A stretch of 64,000 nucleotides of DNA from Amaurobius ferox (Eukaryota; Arthropoda; Arachnida; Araneae; Amaurobiidae). The stretch is taken from assembly GCA_951213105.1 (NCBI GenBank), contig OX578153.1, forward strand, positions 58,538,520 to 58,602,519. Direction: 5' to 3'. Under the pieces are notes generated by a model. That model had not been told where the DNA came from and did no database searches. It saw only the letters and a program-made list of their open reading frames with translations. Shown in pieces: positions 35,870 to 47,234 of the stretch (positions are counted from its first letter, which is position 1; each line of letters opens with the position of its first letter). A program made the position numbers and the translations under genes.

Positions 35870-36410
35870 GCAAAATGAAATTGTGTGCGGTGTTTCAGTT
35901 CTCTACGGAAACTAAGAACCGAAAATGAGCTCGTAAAGTATGACGTACTACAATGAAGTGATAAAGAAACGTAATGACGCGAAAATTTGATACATGAAAC
36001 TGAACTGTATAAGTAGTAGTGTGTAAGTAGTAGTAACTGTGCATGTAGCAGTGTGGGATAATGAAACTGTGTGTAGTTTCAGTCCTATGTAATCTAGATA
36101 CTGAAAACAAGGCCGTAAAAGATAACGTAAATTACGTAGTGACGTAACAATAAACCGTAATTTGCAAATAAAATAAAACGCACGAATAGAGCAAAAGCAC
36201 AGTCATAACGTAAAAAATGACGTAATGAAGTTACTGGTTGAAGTGAAAATTTTATAGATGATAATGTTCCATGTACGCAGTTCAACTTTCTGCGTGCTCT
36301 CTGAACAGCGAACAAGACCGTCAAAGATGTAGAAAAAAGGGACTAACAGACGTAAATGACGTGACAACATGACGTAATGATACGAAAATTTTATATATGA
36401 AAAGAAAGTG
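35870..36410. repeat. Diverged repeat array rich in TGACGT
   Basis: Three diverged units of roughly 160-200 bp share GTGTGC-GTTTCAG, GAAAA-AAG-CGTAAA and ATGACG-GAAAATTT phrases. TGACGT occurs at 35941, 36140, 36218, 36357 and 36370, three of them as TGACGTAA. These match CREB/ATF-type half or full sites, but the repeat origin explains the clustering. Confidence 0.55.
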
Positions 36411-36694
36411 TGCGAGATGAAACCCTGTACCAAGTTTCAGCTTTTTACATGTCCTGGGAGCCCATCAAAATGTTGAGCCAAACGACAAACGAAATTCACA
36501 TGAAGTTGAAGAGAATAGTGAAAAATAAAAGAAATTCAAAGTACCTTATTGAAGTACCTTATTGTAACATAAATATTTATCCATTTCCAAAGTAATATCA
36601 TAAAGGACATCCACCTTTGATAGAACATGGAACATTGCATTTCATACTGTACTTTATAGAGAGTTTCTTGAAAAATATAAACCCAAATACTATA

Positions 36695-37594
36695 CAGTGT
36701 GTCCCAAAAACATTGACCTCGGCTTTTATTCCTTAAATATTGATCTTAGACATATATAATAAATTACAAAGTTGAGTACAGAATTTTATGAAATCGACAA
36801 AAATTTTCAGGAAATTAAATTTGAAGAAATACAAAATTTACATTTTTATACTGCATCCGTACAAAAACATTTCCAATGAGTAAAATGTGCCCCATACGCT
36901 AATAAGGTGATGTACAAAATTTCAGCATTTTATCATAAAAAGTCCCAGATATATGTTTAAACAAAGTTGGTGAGGGATAAATCACAAATTAAAATGTAAA
37001 TGTTGACAGCAATAGTGCAAATGACGCAACACAGAAATGCATCATAGGCAAATAATATCTGCCGCTTATCTTAATTGGATCTTTGGCATGGATGGAAAAC
37101 ATTTTGAACAAGCTTTGTAATCTTTGTATACAGTATTATTTCTGCACCGATACTTTTGTACCAATAAATAGCAAAATTATTATTTATTTATGTAATCATT
37201 GCTTTCATTCGTAATTTGTGTATGACCCCTGAAACGCGATCTGCCGACACGATTTTTCCCCTCGAAGAACCCATGTCGATGCATCGAAAAGCGGTTTAAA
37301 TCAGCATTTTTGTCTTTTCATATCTCTGGGACTTTTTATAATAAAATGCTGAAATTTTTTACATCACCTTATTAGTGTATGGGGCACATTTTACTCACTG
37401 GAAATGTTTTTGTACGAGGGCCGTATAAAAATTTAAATTTTGTATTTCTTAAAATTTAATTAACTTGAAAATTTTAATCAATTTCATAAAATTCTGTACC
37501 TTTTTTAACGCAACTTTATAATTTATTATATATGTCTAAGATCAATATATATTTAAGGAATAAAAGCCGAGGTCAATGTTTATGGGACACCCTG
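36695..37594. mobile_element. MITE with long terminal inverted repeats, TA target
   Basis: It begins CAGTGTGTCCCAAAAACATT and ends with the near-complement AATGTTTATGGGACACCCTG. TA is present on both sides (36693-36694, 37595-37596), as in Tc1/mariner-like elements. The arms extend about 270 bp (to about 36960 and from about 37315) with interruptions. The centre is non-coding. Confidence 0.8.
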
Positions 37595-37614
37595 TATATT
37601 CCCCAACAACGAGA

Positions 37615-37770
37615 ATGAGGCCTTTAATTGCAAGGAATCTTACATAGGGTTTTCTTTGACATTATCACCATCTAGTGGTAATCTCAATGGCAATTCTTAG
37701 CAAAGTCAATTTGCTACATATGGTCTTTTTTATGTTCGTGGGTCGTTTTCTGAGGTCGTGATCATAAATT
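37615..37770 (+). repeat. Dispersed motif M, isolated copy
   Basis: CACCATCTAGTGGTAATC, GCAATTCTTAGCAAAGTCAA, TTTGCT and GGTCGTGATCATAAATTACT occur in the same order as in the tandem duplications at 50.7-64 kb. The ancestral unit of that region is therefore also found outside it. Confidence 0.75.
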
Positions 37771-38239
37771 ACTAGAATACGACATACACGTTAGCAGTTG
37801 CTTGCATTAGATTCTCGTTCACAAATTTGTGGCATTGTTTTTGGTGTCATATTATTCTTCTTTCGTCTGCTGCATTTATTGAAGCATTTATGATGTTCAA
37901 AAATACTACCAAGACAATAATGACACGATTTTTTGAATAACTAAATTCGTTCAAAGTGTTGAGTCCTCCAACACATTAATTTGAAAAATTTTTAGTTGTG
38001 TTCTGCCCGATTCAAAGTTTGGCAATGTATTAAAATATCGAAATCGAATTTAAAGTTTCGTTTGTTTCAGATATATAACAACAATAAAATTTTTCTTTTG
38101 GGGATTCATATTGTATCATCGTACTAAAAACAGGATAATACGTATAACTAGATATAACATCACAAATATATACTTTTAATTACTTTCGGCCGTTGAAAGT
38201 TTTCACAGAAAGAGCAATTGCACACTTATCACCTTCCGT

Positions 38240-38700
38240 CCACTCACCCTGCTGCTCATACTCTAGGGTGAGTCGGGTGGCCTGGGTCTTCCACGCTTAC
38301 CACCTTATTCATTTTATATTGGGCTTAAATATCTTGAGAATTTATTAATTTGGTCAAAGAAAAAAAAATCAGATCGTTCATTTAATTATTCTTAGCCCTT
38401 GGGTGAGTCGTACGGTCTGGGGTCTTCCAGTTGGTAAAATTTAGCAGGGGTTAATTTCAAATTATTAAACATTATATATATATATATATATATATACAAA
38501 CTTTATATATATATATATATATATAAGAATGTCAAAAGAACAAGAGGGAAAAGAGCCAACAGGTAAAATAATAAATGGCCAAAAGGGATTGTGACCCTTT
38601 GTTCCCGGTTATAGACAGCTATTACACCATGGTAACACTCCCGTCCGGCCACACATCTAGCTACCATAAATCTTCGGGTTGGTCGTGTGGTCTGGGTCTT
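38240..38700 (+). repeat. SINE-tail-like relics and (TA)n
   Basis: GGTGAGTCGGGTGGCCTGGGTCTTCC, GAGTCGTACGGTCTGGGGTC and GGTCGTGTGGTCTGGGTCTT resemble the family T tail GGTCGGACGGTCTGGGTCTC. All three are preceded by CCGTCC-like text or truncated. Two short (TA)n tracts lie at 38474-38523. Confidence 0.45.
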
Positions 38701-39003
38701 TCACCATGGTAACACTCCTGGAGCCGATACCTTCCTGAAGCATAATCTCCGCGTGACTGTCAAGCAAAAGACATAAACGAGGTGTGAAAATAGAAGCTAC
38801 GTGTATATTCAAAGGATACAGATGGAGTGAAAAATCAAAGAAAGAATATCATTACATTAAGAAATGAAGGTCCTGTGAACACAACATCTATGTTTCCAAT
38901 ACGAATCAATAGTTCGTAGAAAGATGCGTAAATAGTCATATCAGTATATACGTTGCCAACAAAATTCATGTTATATCGATGTCGCCAAAATCTGTATAAA
39001 ATG

Positions 39004-39898
<895 letters not shown>

Positions 39899-39913
39899 AT
39901 TGCTATTACTATG

Positions 39914-40069
39914 TTGTTCTTGTTGAGACCCAGACCGTCCGACCTACCAGAAATGTGTAAGGTAACTGTTTGGACGACCAGGAAGAGCCACCCAATTCAG
40001 ATCGAAACCCAGTGGGGGGGGGGGCATCCACAGAAACCGCACCCTCTTTCTCCTACCTCCTTCCCCTAC
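39914..40069 (-). mobile_element. 5'-truncated SINE, tail family T
   Basis: The tail phrase GAGACCCAGACCGTCCGACC and part of the body are present. The head is absent. The target duplication TTGCTATTACTATG (39900-39913) / TTGCTATTATTATG (40070-40083) has one mismatch and fixes both ends. Confidence 0.88.
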
Positions 40070-40084
40070 TTGCTATTATTATGT

Positions 40085-40600
40085 AAAAAACCTTGCCCCA
40101 ACCTGAAATCGAACCACGGATCTTCGTGCTGCCCTGCTGACGATCTACCGGTGAACTACTGGGATAGAATTGCAAGCTCTTATTGTGGATGTGGACACTA
40201 CATTTTCCTTCCTGTAATGTCAGATTAAACCACCACTTGACAATCTAACTGACCACATCCTGTATTTTTTACCTCAAGTTAACCTCCTGATGTTTTATCC
40301 TCAAGGCTAACTTCCGGCGCGGTCATTGATCTCCCGATTTAAAATCGACTCTTAATATACCAGAGTCCACTGAATCCATGCTAGTCGTACTAGGGACACT
40401 TTCAGGCAAACGACATCATTTCACTAACACTTGGTTTAAGTTGTTCGGGCACCATTGTAAAGAAATTTGCTAACCCAACCGGGAATCAAACTACGGATCT
40501 TCGTACTGACCAGCCGATGCTCTATCATTAAGCTACTAGAACGGAATTGCAAGCTCTTATCGTTGAAGTGAGCTCTGCAACTATCAATAGACTTCATAGT
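40085..40600 (-). mobile_element. Two tRNA-like SINE heads, third type
   Basis: On the minus strand, 40165-40100 (GTAGTTCACCGGTAG ... GTGGTTCGATTTC) and 40545-40470 (TAGCTTAATGATAGAGC ... GTAGTTTGATTCCCG) both show A- and B-box spacing. Both are preceded by AAGAGCTTGCAATTC-like sequence. The acceptor stems do not pair, so these are SINE-type tRNA relics and not tRNA genes. Confidence 0.55.
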
Positions 40601-41464
40601 CGAATGATTTGTGCCTACCCTAATCGTTGAAAATAAATTGATTTCCAAAATTACCTCTACTATTAACAAAAATCGTTTCATTTTTGTGTATTGAAAGTAA
40701 GATATCCCCTAACATAACAACTAATTAATGCATTCAGTTCCAAACAATACAATATTTCAAACCTCAGAGCAATCTATAAAATGATTACCACTTGTTTTGT
40801 GTTCTACAAAATCTACTTGTCAGTTTCATTGGATATTTTAGTATGAAGCCTTTGTAGCCTTTTACTTGAGAAAGAAGGTTTTAATCTGAAGGATTCAAAA
40901 TTATCATCGTTTTGGTATCTGGTTATCAGATGTCGATTCTTATAAAGGCTGATTTGCTGTAGAGGAACTTTTTGTGCGCGCTTTCTGATATCATGATTGT
41001 AATCAAGTCAAACGTATCTTTAAAGTTAACAGTTGCTTGTCATCAAATGTTAGTTCCTACATTTATGTTATCGGGTTTGATCTTATATGAGTTATTTATC
41101 TTATGCATTATTTCTAATTATAGAAAATGATAAAAATATAATTATGGTACCAGGCTTTATTTTCATTAATCCCAAATTAAATATCAAGATTTCAATTATT
41201 TTACAATATTTTTTTATATATTTAACTTTTAATCACAAGACTGCCTTATCATTTTTAAAACATAATTTTATTTTAAGTTTAAAGTATAATATCTTTAGAG
41301 ATTATATTAAAAAATGAGCATGAATATGCCACATTTTATCCAGAAGCCTGCGAACAGCTATTGTATCCCAAGACACACTATCAAAATCTACCAATTTGTC
41401 TATAATAACAACAAAATATTCTACCTTATTTTATTAACTCTGCTTTTGTAGTAATAGATAAAAA
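40600..41464. other. Unassigned DNA with a weak motif M relic
   Basis: 40930-41060 (TCGATTCTTATAAAGGCTGATTTGCTGTAG-like, then AACAGTTGCTTGTCAT) is a diverged match to motif M. A 76-codon ORF is not recognisable. Confidence 0.4.
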
Positions 41465-41753
41465 TCTGATGTGGGCAGCACATGACTTTCCCTGCAGACT
41501 TAAATTCATATTTTCTTTATTTCTTTAATAATTCATTAGATTGAGTTTAATTGCGCCAAATAACACTTAATTTGCATTTTTAATTCAATTTTTGTTTTTA
41601 TTTGGTAATTGGACATTTTTTCGGTAGCGGCGTAACAAAAATGCAAGAAATCTCAAATATCTTAAGAATGGTTAGTCCTAAAGTACAATGGAGTGTGTTA
41701 TATTCTTTTCCTCGTCAAAAATTGCACATAAAACAAGAATTTAATTGATACAC
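41465..41753 (+). mobile_element. Family A copy A8, left part
   Basis: It starts TCTGATGTGGGCAGCACATG plus ACTTTCCCTGCAG and is interrupted after TTTAATTGATACAC by the LTR element. The rest resumes at 48036. Confidence 0.85.
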
Positions 41754-42556
41754 TGTTGTGAAATGCTTGACCTCGTTTAATATTTATTTTATGTCAAAAT
41801 TTAACTTCCCGCAGTTTCTAATTCACTTTCGATTCTAAAACTTGTTCTCAGAAAATTATTCCAAATTGATAAAGCGCCATTTCTGTATTCGGCCCTTTTG
41901 GATATTTCCCGCCAGTTCCGGCAAACCTTGGTGTAGGGTTTTGTCCCGCGCTTTAGTACATGTACTTCGCATTCGCATTTCATATTCTTTAACATTGGAA
42001 CTCTTTTTATTTGCGTCATGAACGCGTAATAACATTAAAGATGCTTAAGTCTGTTTTCGGTAAATAGTTTTAATTGGCGATGTGACGCGGACGGGGTAGG
42101 TCGTGCTTTGCCTACGGAGGCAAAAGAATGAGAATTCTAAAGTTCCATGATATTCTAAATTAAATTAAATGTAATTAAAAGATTTTAACAAGCAGATTTA
42201 ATTCAGTGGTGAGATGATATGTGGAAAGATATTTAATTGAAATATGATTATTGAAGATTTTGTCAACTACTTTGGTTTTCGACATCAAGTTGTTTGTTCC
42301 TGTTTAAAGTAAATTATGCTCGAGATGAATAAAGTTATTTAAGTTCAAAGGCCAAGATTGTTCGTCTCATTCTTCAAATGCTTTAGTCACCAGCAGTCCG
42401 AGATACTCGTCGAGTGTGTTTTCCTCATCGACCACCTCCAGAACAGAATACACAACGCAATGAAATTCAGTCGTGCTTCATCACCACCCAACGACCACTA
42501 CCGCTCAGTGCCGCTTCCCGTTCCACAACAAATGATGACCGCGACAGCTTATAACA
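41754..42556 (+). repeat. 5' LTR (803 bp)
   Basis: It begins TGTTGTGAAATGCTTGACC and ends GCTTATAACA. It carries an AATAAA at 42328-42333. Compared with the 3' LTR it has an extra TT in the AAGTTATTTAAG stretch and three base differences. The 72-codon minus-strand ORF found in both LTRs is probably chance. Confidence 0.93.
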
Positions 42557-42558
42557 AA

Positions 42559-42573
42559 TGGTGCCGTAACATC
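42559..42573 (+). promoter_or_regulatory. Candidate primer binding site
   Basis: TGGTGCCGTAACATC lies two bases after the LTR end. The leading TGG pairs with a tRNA CCA end. The tRNA would have to end in a GTTACGGCACCA-type sequence; I could not assign which one. Confidence 0.6.
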
Positions 42574-42976
42574 AGAGTCTGCAAGAATGACTCTTACGAT
42601 CCTGTGGTGTGCCATGAATGCCTACACCAGCTGTGTTAATCCTACGTTGACATCGGGAGGTCGATTCCCGAGTTGGCAAAGTGAATTTATTTTTTTTAGC
42701 TTTAAAAGTGGAATGCATCTGTGAGTTGAAAAGTGGTAAAAGAGAGTGAAATTTATTGTTTAAAATAAAATGAAATATGTCTTATTGTCAATTATACAAA
42801 TTTAAGGATGTAGTTAATACCTGTAGAAAGGTAAGTCTTGAAAAGCTGGAAAAAATGGTATAGTTGAAAATTTAAATAATATGCTTGTTATACTTGAATA
42901 ATTCTTTTTGCTCATTCATTATTGAAATTTTTGTATTGAATTTATGTTTATTATTGATATTGTATACATCTAAAAA

Positions 42977-45900
42977 ATGTCAGCAAACATAACTAGTGCT
43001 TTAAGTTTAATCCCTACATTTGGTGGAGCAGTCGGGGAATCCTTTTCTGAATTTATTACCAAACTTAATAACACTGCCAATTTCTTCCAATGGAAGGAGG
43101 AAGAGAAAATTTTTGCTTTGAATACCAAACTAACATCGCAAGCAGCAATCGCCCTTAGGCTGAATACCGGCGAAAACTTTGAACAAATTGTTAAAAATCT
43201 ATCCTTGAGATTTAGCACTGGTGTATCACTTGCAAACCATTGGCAAAGGTTGAACAACATCGATTGCAATACACATGATATTTTGATTTTTTTTAACAAC
43301 ATGGAAATAACATTTGGGGAATGTTTCCCAACCAAAGATATTGAAAACATTCGCGACACAATCTTGTTGTCTATTACGATAGATAAACTTCCACCGCACA
43401 TCAAAAGAGCTGTCCTGGCTAACGATCCAAAAACTTACGCAGAAGCGAAAAGAACTGCCATTCTTGAGCACAATGCTTGGCTCGCCATAACTCCCCAGCC
43501 CAGCGAAATGCCTGCAATTGCAAACACGCTGCAGTCACCTGAAATGCAACAAATACAAAGTAAAATTGATTTTTTGGAAGAGGAATTACTAAAATTCAAA
43601 TTGGAAAATGAAAATTTAGAAAATTGGAGAAAAATTCCAGAGTGTTATTCATGTGGCAAAAAAGGCCATATTCAAAGAAATTGTTTTTTTAGAGAAGATT
43701 TTGGACAAGAGCGGCAAATAACACAGAAACTGAAATCTAATAACCGCCAGAATAAAAGATTCAGACAATTTAATCAGGAAAGTAGAAGGAATGACAACCT
43801 TGAACAACATCCCATTGAAAATCCTTCATATCCTGCATACAATCCAAAAATTAGGGACACAATTGTAACATCACTGACTGATGAAAATTTAGGATCCTTA
43901 GAACCGGTTAGAAATAATATTGGAAATACTTTGGTTACAATAGGTGAACAAGTGATCCCTAGTAAAACACCCATCGTAAATACTTCCATTTTTGGGACAA
44001 ATGTTCCACTCCTTGTTGACACTGGAGCATGCCTTAGCTTAATATCAAGGGACATTTTGAAACAAATTCCTTTTAAAGTCCAAATAAACCCAGCTCAATT
44101 GACTGTATCACTTGTTACAGGAGACTTTATGCAACTAACTGAAAAAGTCACACTCCCTACCATCATAAATGGAGTTGAATACAAAATTACATATCATTTG
44201 GTTAATAATTTAAAATCTCAAAATTATAAAGGAATCCTAGGGATTGACTTTCTTTCTTGCCAAAATTTTATGATACATTGTAATAAGGGAACAATTGAAA
44301 ATAATGCATCTAATTTATCAGCAATCCCTAGAAGAGAAGTTCCAAAAATTGTACAATGGGAAGATCAATATAATAAAAAAGTAATCCCTGAATCTCAAGA
44401 AATTATTAAACAAAAAGAAGATAGAATAAAAAGTTTAGAAAACCTACATCTGGCAAACAAGAAAAGAATTGATGAGGGAAATAAAAGATGGATTGAATTA
44501 GCAAACTCTTATGAAAAAGAAATATATGACTTAAAAAACTATTGTAAAGGATTAGAAAATGACAATCATGAACTTTCTCAAAATTTAAAGGCAGCTTGCC
44601 AAGATGTTAACTTTTTGGAAAACAAACTTTCAAATTTCAAACAAAATTGTTTTCAGTCATATAAAAATAACAGAAGGAACAACCATCAAAGATTTAACAG
44701 AAATTTAAGAAATCAGAATCGAAGTAAATCCTTTCATAATACCCAATATGGAGTGAAACCATCTTATCCTCCATTTCAACAACAGGAAAGTAGCTATGGC
44801 ACAAATAGATTTCGCAATGAGTTTCATCATCAAAATCCCATAAATCCAAATATAATACAAGGTCAACAGATAAAAGAAAAATTTGAAAAAGCCTTCAATT
44901 CAATCAACAATCAGAAATCTCCCAGAGCTGACATTGATATTTGTAAACAAGTTGCACAAAGTAATAATCAAAATTTCCATAATTTAGATCTGAGAGTACA
45001 ACAAAATTCTAATCCTGAAAATAACAAAATGCAACAAATGTCACAACCTTGTATGGATAAATTTAAAAGTGAAGAAAAAGAAAATATAGATGAATCCGTA
45101 GAGTCAGATGACTTATATGAAAATCAACCATCTCATGCAGATCAAATGCAACTTTTAAAAGATTTTGAAAAAATTACTGTACAAATTTTAGAGGTACATA
45201 AGAAAACACAGAGCATGTATGATACCCAAGACTTTAAATCAATTCCACATATTTTGGAAGAGGTAACTCAACTTTTGTGCACACTAGATGCCCTTCAGTT
45301 ACATGATAATCAATTTGTAAGACAACATAGAAGATCTCACATAGAACGATTAAATGCTATAGCAGATGATCTTCAAAACACACTAGAGGAACAAAATATG
45401 GCAATTTCAAAGGAAGAAAAAGTCACTAGTCCTCTAAATGCTATTAGCATCTGTACTGATAAGGTGAATAATGCATCTAACTGCAAGGAAAAAAATGCTC
45501 TGATACCAATTGAGGAAATACAGAAAATCATAAAGGAACAGAAAACTGACCCTCATTGCATAAAAATTCGAAGAGCTGTGGAGGAAGGTAGTCAACCTCC
45601 AGCATATAAACATATAAATTTTCTTATACACAATGAGGCTCTTTATGCTAAAAACAAGAGGCATAACCATGTTCAGAAATCATTCGCACAGGAAAGATTA
45701 GTAGCTCCAAATTCGTGTATACCTACATTATACAGGTTATTTAACACATCCACAAATTCAACCCGATGTGAAATGTCAAAAATTATGTCAGATATCAAAA
45801 GAAACTTTTTTGTGCCAAATTTAAAAAAAGGTATGATAAATCTAATATCCAGTTGCGACGTTGAAAGAAAATGTGTGAAACCCAGAAACGTGAAAGTAAA

Positions 45901-46174
45901 CAATTTGCAGAAAATACATAATCAGGAGTTGACTGGAAGTTCACACTGGTGCCAAAATCAAATGATTGACTATTCCAAAGTCAGAGAGGCACAGAATTTT
46001 CGTGAAAAACCGAAATCCAATATTTTCAGAGGCACTCCCCAACCGCAAGAGTGGAGATACCCCAAGGCCTCATCTGTGGCAAAACAGCCCAGAATACAAT
46101 CGTATGTGCAGAGAATGTCAACAGCGCAACCATCCCAGCTGAAACCTCTCACATTCACCAACGACAAATATTAA
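42977..46174 (+). CDS. Gag-protease polyprotein with probable BAG domain
   Basis: The ORF is 1065 residues. The start is fixed by an in-frame TAA just upstream (42971). Residues about 10-170 fit a retrotransposon Gag capsid-like region. C223, C226, H231 and C236 form a CX2CX4HX4C nucleic-acid-binding knuckle. About 325-430 is an aspartic protease with DTGA at 348-351 and the GILGIDFL flap-side motif at 419-426, both intact. About 460-560 is charged coiled coil, and 560-700 is Asn/Gln-rich and disordered-looking. Residues 729-804 fit a BAG domain, which binds the Hsp70 nucleotide-binding domain. Residues 842-966 resemble the N-terminal zinc-binding part of Ty3/Gypsy integrase. The two His are lost there and the Cys pair is spaced CX5C (960, 966). 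No RT, RNase H or DDE core is present. It would act as a structural, self-cleaving protein and needs enzymes from another element. It is intact, uninterrupted and young. Confidence 0.92.
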   Translation: MSANITSALSLIPTFGGAVGESFSEFITKLNNTANFFQWKEEEKIFALNTKLTSQAAIALRLNTGENFEQIVKNLSLRFSTGVSLANHWQRLNNIDCNTHDILIFFNNMEITFGECFPTKDIENIRDTILLSITIDKLPPHIKRAVLANDPKTYAEAKRTAILEHNAWLAITPQPSEMPAIANTLQSPEMQQIQSKIDFLEEELLKFKLENENLENWRKIPECYSCGKKGHIQRNCFFREDFGQERQITQKLKSNNRQNKRFRQFNQESRRNDNLEQHPIENPSYPAYNPKIRDTIVTSLTDENLGSLEPVRNNIGNTLVTIGEQVIPSKTPIVNTSIFGTNVPLLVDTGACLSLISRDILKQIPFKVQINPAQLTVSLVTGDFMQLTEKVTLPTIINGVEYKITYHLVNNLKSQNYKGILGIDFLSCQNFMIHCNKGTIENNASNLSAIPRREVPKIVQWEDQYNKKVIPESQEIIKQKEDRIKSLENLHLANKKRIDEGNKRWIELANSYEKEIYDLKNYCKGLENDNHELSQNLKAACQDVNFLENKLSNFKQNCFQSYKNNRRNNHQRFNRNLRNQNRSKSFHNTQYGVKPSYPPFQQQESSYGTNRFRNEFHHQNPINPNIIQGQQIKEKFEKAFNSINNQKSPRADIDICKQVAQSNNQNFHNLDLRVQQNSNPENNKMQQMSQPCMDKFKSEEKENIDESVESDDLYENQPSHADQMQLLKDFEKITVQILEVHKKTQSMYDTQDFKSIPHILEEVTQLLCTLDALQLHDNQFVRQHRRSHIERLNAIADDLQNTLEEQNMAISKEEKVTSPLNAISICTDKVNNASNCKEKNALIPIEEIQKIIKEQKTDPHCIKIRRAVEEGSQPPAYKHINFLIHNEALYAKNKRHNHVQKSFAQERLVAPNSCIPTLYRLFNTSTNSTRCEMSKIMSDIKRNFFVPNLKKGMINLISSCDVERKCVKPRNVKVNNLQKIHNQELTGSSHWCQNQMIDYSKVREAQNFREKPKSNIFRGTPQPQEWRYPKASSVAKQPRIQSYVQRMSTAQPSQLKPLTFTNDKY
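45161..45388 (+). other. BAG-like domain segment of the polyprotein
   Basis: Residues 729-804 align without gaps, over about 45 residues, to the second and third helices of BAG3-type domains as I know the family. Shared positions include I759, E761/E762, L767, L770-D771, V781-R782, R785-R786 and I789. The first helix keeps the hydrophobic spacing (I733, I737, V740). The family's conserved helix-3 Gln is Asn here (N793). BAG domains are Hsp70 nucleotide-exchange factors. I rely on memory of the consensus, not a search. Confidence 0.72.
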
Positions 46175-47234
46175 AAAGGAAATGATTCAAAAATTTTTTT
46201 TGTATATGTATATTTTTTTTAAAGGAAAAAATGAGTTAATTTTTTTGTTTATTTTGGAATAGGAAATTGAAAATAATTTTATTAAAGTAAAGAATTTTTT
46301 TTTGTATAAAGGTTTAAATTGAATTTTTTTTTGTGAAAAGTGGATTTTTTTTTGAGGAAGAATTATATTTTTTCATGGAGTTATAAAAGAACTTTCACAT
46401 TTTTTTAGGAAGTCTGATTTCAGCGAGTACTCGCACTTATTGAACTTTGACCACAGTCAAAAAATTTTTTTTCAAATAAAATATGTTGTATTGTTTACGC
46501 GCGCATATAATCTGTTTATTTATTTTTGTGATCACAAATTTTTTTTAGCTGCAGCTAGTTATTGTAAATGAATATGTATTGTATTAATATGTGATATTGT
46601 ATATAAATTGTAGTAGAAAGATTGAAAAAGAATGTAAGTATTTTGAATATCTGAAGATTAGTACAAGTTTCAAATGGATGTAAGTAATATTGGTATAAAT
46701 GGAATATTGTTACTTGTATTATGTATATATATATTGTCTTTTTTTTAAAGACATCTCACCCGGTTAGGTTATTCTAAAAGTAATTTTTTTTGCGCAATGT
46801 TCATGACAATCTGATATGCAATAGTGATGAGATTTTTAATTTTTGAATTGAAACACATTGAGGAAAATTTGAAAAACTCAACCCCCTCACTTTTATCTAG
46901 CATGTAAGGACTTCTTTTGTGAAAATCAGTGTATGAATGTGAGCGAATGCAGTGTCGTATGAATCAAATTTTTCACATCTGTCCTTGTTTTCGTTGAATT
47001 TCTGGGTTGAGAATCACACATATTTTGGAAATGAGAATTAATTGCATTTGACAATCCTATTTGCATAACAGATCCTAAATTTTTATTTCAAATTTTTTGT
47101 GGCATATTTTTTATCCAGGAAATTGTTGGGTTTTTTTTATGTCACCGCTTTATTTAGGCATATTTGGAATATTTTTTTTTTTTTTGTTAGTCTTTGTTCT
47201 GTACCAGAACAAATCCTCGTTTGCGGCGGGGATA
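46175..47234 (+). other. 3' untranslated interior of the retroelement, T-rich
   Basis: About 1060 bp with many T runs of 8-15 and no ORF of note. It is far too short for the missing RT-RNase H-integrase. It ends in GCGGCGGGGATA next to the 3' LTR. Confidence 0.8.
47222..47234 (+). promoter_or_regulatory. Candidate polypurine tract
   Basis: GGCGGGGATA abuts the 3' LTR, where plus-strand DNA synthesis is primed in LTR elements. It is short and contains C/T, so this is tentative. Confidence 0.45.

Noticed and set aside
40085..40165. Possible functional tRNA gene (minus strand)
   Set aside because: A- and B-box-like words are present but the acceptor stem does not pair and no anticodon stem is clear; it is a SINE-type relic.
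39914..40170. Possible third SINE type: tRNA-like head at 40.1 kb joined to tail T
   Set aside because: The target duplication TTGCTATTANTATG at 39900-39913 and 40070-40083 separates the tail from the head, so they are independent insertions.
41801..42019. 72-codon minus-strand ORF present in both LTRs
   Set aside because: Identical only because the LTRs are identical; no known LTR-encoded protein fits.
42970..43404. 144-codon minus-strand ORF opposite the Gag start
   Set aside because: It is a shadow of the real Gag reading frame.
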